64,000 nt of DNA. It comes from Trifolium pratense (Eukaryota; Streptophyta; Magnoliopsida; Fabales; Fabaceae). Both the position numbers and the translations under genes were made by a program. The notes under the pieces were generated by a model. It was not told the DNA's origin and searched no databases. It was given only the letters and a program-made list of their open reading frames with translations. The stretch spans positions 52,192,409 to 52,256,408 of the forward strand of contig NC_060065.1 of assembly GCF_020283565.1 (NCBI RefSeq). The letters are read 5' to 3'. Positions 60,979 to 64,000 of this stretch are shown in pieces; the first letter of the stretch is position 1, and every line of letters starts with the position of its first letter.

Positions 60979-61110
60979 CCATTGAGCTTAACTCAGTTGG
61001 TAGGGGTATCACACTATATGTGTAGGAGCCGGGGTTCGAACTTCAAACACTCCACTTATCCATCTTTAAGGTAAATTTTTCGGCTACGAAATGGCCAACA
61101 TTTGACTTTT
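60979..61110 (+). mobile_element. tRNA-derived SINE (family 1)
   Basis: cttaactcagttggtagggg (A-box), tgtgtaggagccggggttcgaac (B-box), then tccatctttaaggtaaattt. Well preserved. Confidence 0.85.
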
Positions 61111-61414
61111 GACTATGGTCAAAATTAATATTTGGATTTTTCTTATATATTATTATTTGGATATTCTTTATGTGCAAGTACAAATGCTAATTTTTCGAAC
61201 AAGTAATACAACAACGAAATGGCCAACATAGAATTTGAACTATCAGTCCACATATATTGTATGTAATATATCGAGATCGGAGTTCGAATACGTAGATACA
61301 TCCACATATTGTATAGCAAATACATTTAAAATTTCTTTTTGAATAGTTGGAGAAATGTACTTTGCATTTTGAGAGACATTTTTTCATGAATACTTTGTCT
61401 ATTTTTATTTTTTT

Positions 61415-61612
61415 TTGAATACATGATATCCGGCTTTAAGACCGACTAATCCAAGGGGACCACACCGCTCACTTGCGGAGGTCCCATTTAAAGCCAGAGT
61501 TTTTTTTCCTCTGTATGGACTTGGCCCACCGAAATTTCGAACCTGAGACCTTGAGAGGGAAATACTCCAAGAACTCAAGCTAACACCACTAGACCAACCC
61601 CAAGTGGGTTAC
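61415..61612 (-). mobile_element. tRNA-derived SINE (family 4)
   Basis: On the minus strand: ggttggtctagtggtgttag (A-box), then ctcaggttcgaaatttcgg (B-box) and a GC-richer body with ggctttaaatgggacctc and agccggatatca. Distinct from families 1-3. Confidence 0.7.
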
Positions 61613-61824
61613 TTTGTCTACTTTCTTATTGTAAAAAGCCAAAATCATTATTATTTGAAGAAAATTTCCTCAATTTTTATCTCACTCATTCATCACGTCC
61701 TCTAAGAACATTTAAAGTTCACAAAAATAAATTATACAAACTAAAAAGAATAAGTAGCATATTAGTATATAATTTTTTTTAAAATGTTTAAACAGACCAT
61801 GGGCTTTGCTAGACCCCTTCTAAC

Positions 61825-62884
61825 TAGGGGTGTGCATGGTTTGGAAACCACACCACACCACACCTAATTGATGGTTTTGGTTCTAAACCAAAACCATTTC
61901 AATAACAAACCGGTTATTTTTTAAAACTAATTTGGATTTGGTTATTAACCGGATCGAACCAATTTATAACCGGTTTGTAATAAAATTTAAGTTATTCACA
62001 TGATCCAATTTTAAATAGGTTTTTTACTTAAACTAATTTTTTTTATTAGTTGATTAAAAAAAATAGATTTATTAATTATTTTAAAAACATAATTTTTCAT
62101 TAATTTTATGATTGAATTGGTTTATAATCAACCCACAAAATATTTTTTTTAAACCCAAATTATTTTTTACTTAGCCGAAAACTTATTTTTTATATTGTTT
62201 TAAAAATATTTTTTATTATTTAAAAAAAGAGTAATTTTTAAAATTAAAAAATCTGATTTTTAAATACAAAAAAAACTAATAAATAGGAAAAAAATTAAAA
62301 TACTAAATTTTTGAAAAACTAAAAACATTAAAAACTGATTTTTTAATTATTTTAAAAAAAAACTGAATTTTTTAATTATTTTTAAAAATTAAAAACATTA
62401 AAAACTGATTTTTTTAATTATTTTTAAAATAATTATTAAAAATCTGATTTTTAAAATAAAATAATATTAAAATAGTATGGGTGGTTGGTGGTGGCCGGCC
62501 GCCGGAGCACCACCGCCGGCCGCCATGAAAGTTGCTGGAGGTCCACCGGAAACCACCGTCCGCCGTCGTCCGCCGCCGGAGCGCCGCCGCACCGGCCGCC
62601 GGTGGTTCGGCGTTGACCACCGGTCCTCCACCCCTCTTTTAATTAATTATTTTATTATATAATAAAGAATTTTAAAAAATTGAAGATTTGGCCTGAATTA
62701 GCTATTGGGCCTAAATTTTCAAACCAATTCCAAACCAAATTACAAAATGTGGTTATGGTTTATAATTGGTGTTTTTTTATTGGAGTGATGTGGTTTTTTT
62801 TTTAAATGGATTTTGCAAACTAAAATTGGATATGGATTGGTTAGTAATTTGGTTAAGGATAACCAAATTTTTTGCACACCCCTA
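61825..62884. mobile_element. Non-autonomous hAT element (1,060 bp) with GC-rich core
   Basis: Inverted termini TAGGGGTGTGCA / TGCACACCCCTA are typical of hAT elements. An exact 8-bp duplication, cttctaac, lies at 61,817-61,824 and 62,885-62,892. The subterminal zones repeat ggttttggt / accaaaacc and aaccggtt words. The body is about 80% A/T except for a roughly 150-bp island (62,480-62,632) of CCGCCG/CCGGCGG words. No transposase domain is present. Confidence 0.92.
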
Positions 62885-62892
62885 CTTCTAAC

Positions 62893-63820
62893 TCCGTCCC
62901 TGATCTAAATACACTATTTATTGAATAAATCTTAAAATTTAACTTTTGCTTATATACAAAGAATGCACCAAGAATTACAAGATTACCCTGTCTCTGTTGG
63001 GGTCTGCATGATTACATCGTATATCTAGAAAAGTTGGACTAATAATTATAGGACCTCACTACTTGAAATTGAATGGTCCTTCACCCACAAAGTCCTGTTA
63101 CAGTTCAGAAATTTTTCATCAACTGAGACAAGGAATCCAATGATAATGTCAGTGAAGTTAAGGAAACAATAAATGTGTTCATGCAGAATGGATGCACCAC
63201 TTATTTATCCTTCCCTTTTATTAACATATGATCAACTATTGAATTAGAGAAAGGAAAGGGTTACACATAAAAAGTTCGAGAAGATCCAAATTCAAAAATG
63301 CTAGCAACATTCGAAAATAGATATCTAAAATTCAAGAAATTCTGGATAAATATATTTTTATTACGAGGAATCAAACTCGATACGCTAAAATTTACAAGTA
63401 ATTAGATTGTTAGCATATGTAGCAAGCAAATTGATCTTTTCCCTTTTTTTTTTATGACCAAATGATGTCTAGGCTCATTGATATTTCCTCATAATTGACA
63501 TGTTCAACGACTATGAAATTAAAAAAACATGATGATTGTTAACATGAGTAATTTTTTGAATATAAGATCTGTGTTCGTTGCTGGACAGTCAATAGAGAAA
63601 AGCCAAACATAAATTTAAACACCTAACAACATTAAAATATGCAATCATAATAATATAAACTTTTGAGGTAAAAGAGGGAACCACATATTAGAAATTAAAA
63701 TTTATATCAAAATAGTATCAGGAAAGTTGACAACATAAACAAAAAAAAACTCAGGATTCTTAGAAGGTAGCTTAGATATGATAAAAAAAAAACGTTTTGC
63801 TACTAACTCGAGGATTTGGA
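62893..63820. other. Gene-free intergenic DNA
   Basis: AT-rich. No exon, RNA gene or transposon end could be supported. Confidence 0.5.
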
Positions 63821-63825
63821 TTGCA

Positions 63826-64000
63826 GGCAGTTTTGACAAACTGCATGCAGTTAGGGAATATATGACAATCCGATTAAGATCAGACGGTCCAAATATAAAG
63901 TAGTCATACAATTTGATTATATTTTCTTTTTATTTGGACCGTTTGATCTTAATTGGACAGTCAAATCTTCCTTAACTGCATAATTGCATGCAATTTTGAC
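63826..64000. mobile_element. Hairpin MITE at window edge
   Basis: ttttgacaaactgcatgcag and gattaagatcagacggtcca on the left are mirrored by tggaccgtttgatcttaatt, ttaactgcat and tgcatgcaattttgac on the right, around a centre near 63,915. The right border is at or just past the window end. Confidence 0.75.

Noticed and set aside
62477..62662. Pro/Arg-rich ORF in the GC island as a real protein
   Set aside because: Open in both directions because CCG repeats lack stops. It lies within a hAT element without promoter or homology.

Overview
This window is nuclear DNA from a plant, very probably a eudicot and most likely a papilionoid legume of the Medicago/Trifolium type. The evidence is the AT-rich sequence, GT-AG introns, plant-specific gene families, and dense MITEs, tRNA-derived SINEs and LINE debris. 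The species is an inference; the eukaryotic plant origin is clear. There are no operons and no CRISPR arrays.

Layout. 1-1,102: decayed LINE (RNase H end, + strand). 1,268-7,110 (-): 5' portion of a CCR4-NOT subunit 4 (NOT4) RING/RRM gene, whose 3' end meets the LINE and leaves the window. 7.1-14.2 kb: gene-free, with SINEs and MITEs. 14,904-20,553 (+): four-exon NPF2-type nitrate/peptide-family transporter with a TRIM retroelement just upstream. 21,505-24,253 (-): DCAF8-like WD40 protein. 26,085-36,050 (-): complete 18-exon vacuolar H+-ATPase subunit a (VHA-a1-like, 825 aa). 36-51.4 kb: gene-poor, with Stowaway and Mutator-like MITEs and a striking LTR palindrome at 41,237-42,031. 51,373-53,059 (+): two-exon Dof transcription factor. 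57,441-59,973 (-): coiled-coil ICR/RIP-type ROP interactor with an incompletely resolved 5' end. 60-64 kb: SINEs, a 1,060-bp non-autonomous hAT element with a GC-rich core, and a hairpin MITE at the window edge.

The genes are independent housekeeping or regulatory loci (mRNA decay/ubiquitination, nitrate transport, CUL4 substrate recognition, endomembrane acidification, transcription, ROP signalling) and show no joint pathway. Exon boundaries were set by hand from GT-AG sites and phase. NPF, DCAF8-like, VHA-a and Dof all assemble into uninterrupted frames.

I found no new gene system. The most unusual object is a full LTR plus methionine-tRNA primer site joined head-to-head to an almost identical inverted LTR. 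It has near-matching 5-bp duplications and sits inside the end of a Mutator-like MITE that itself has 9-bp duplications.
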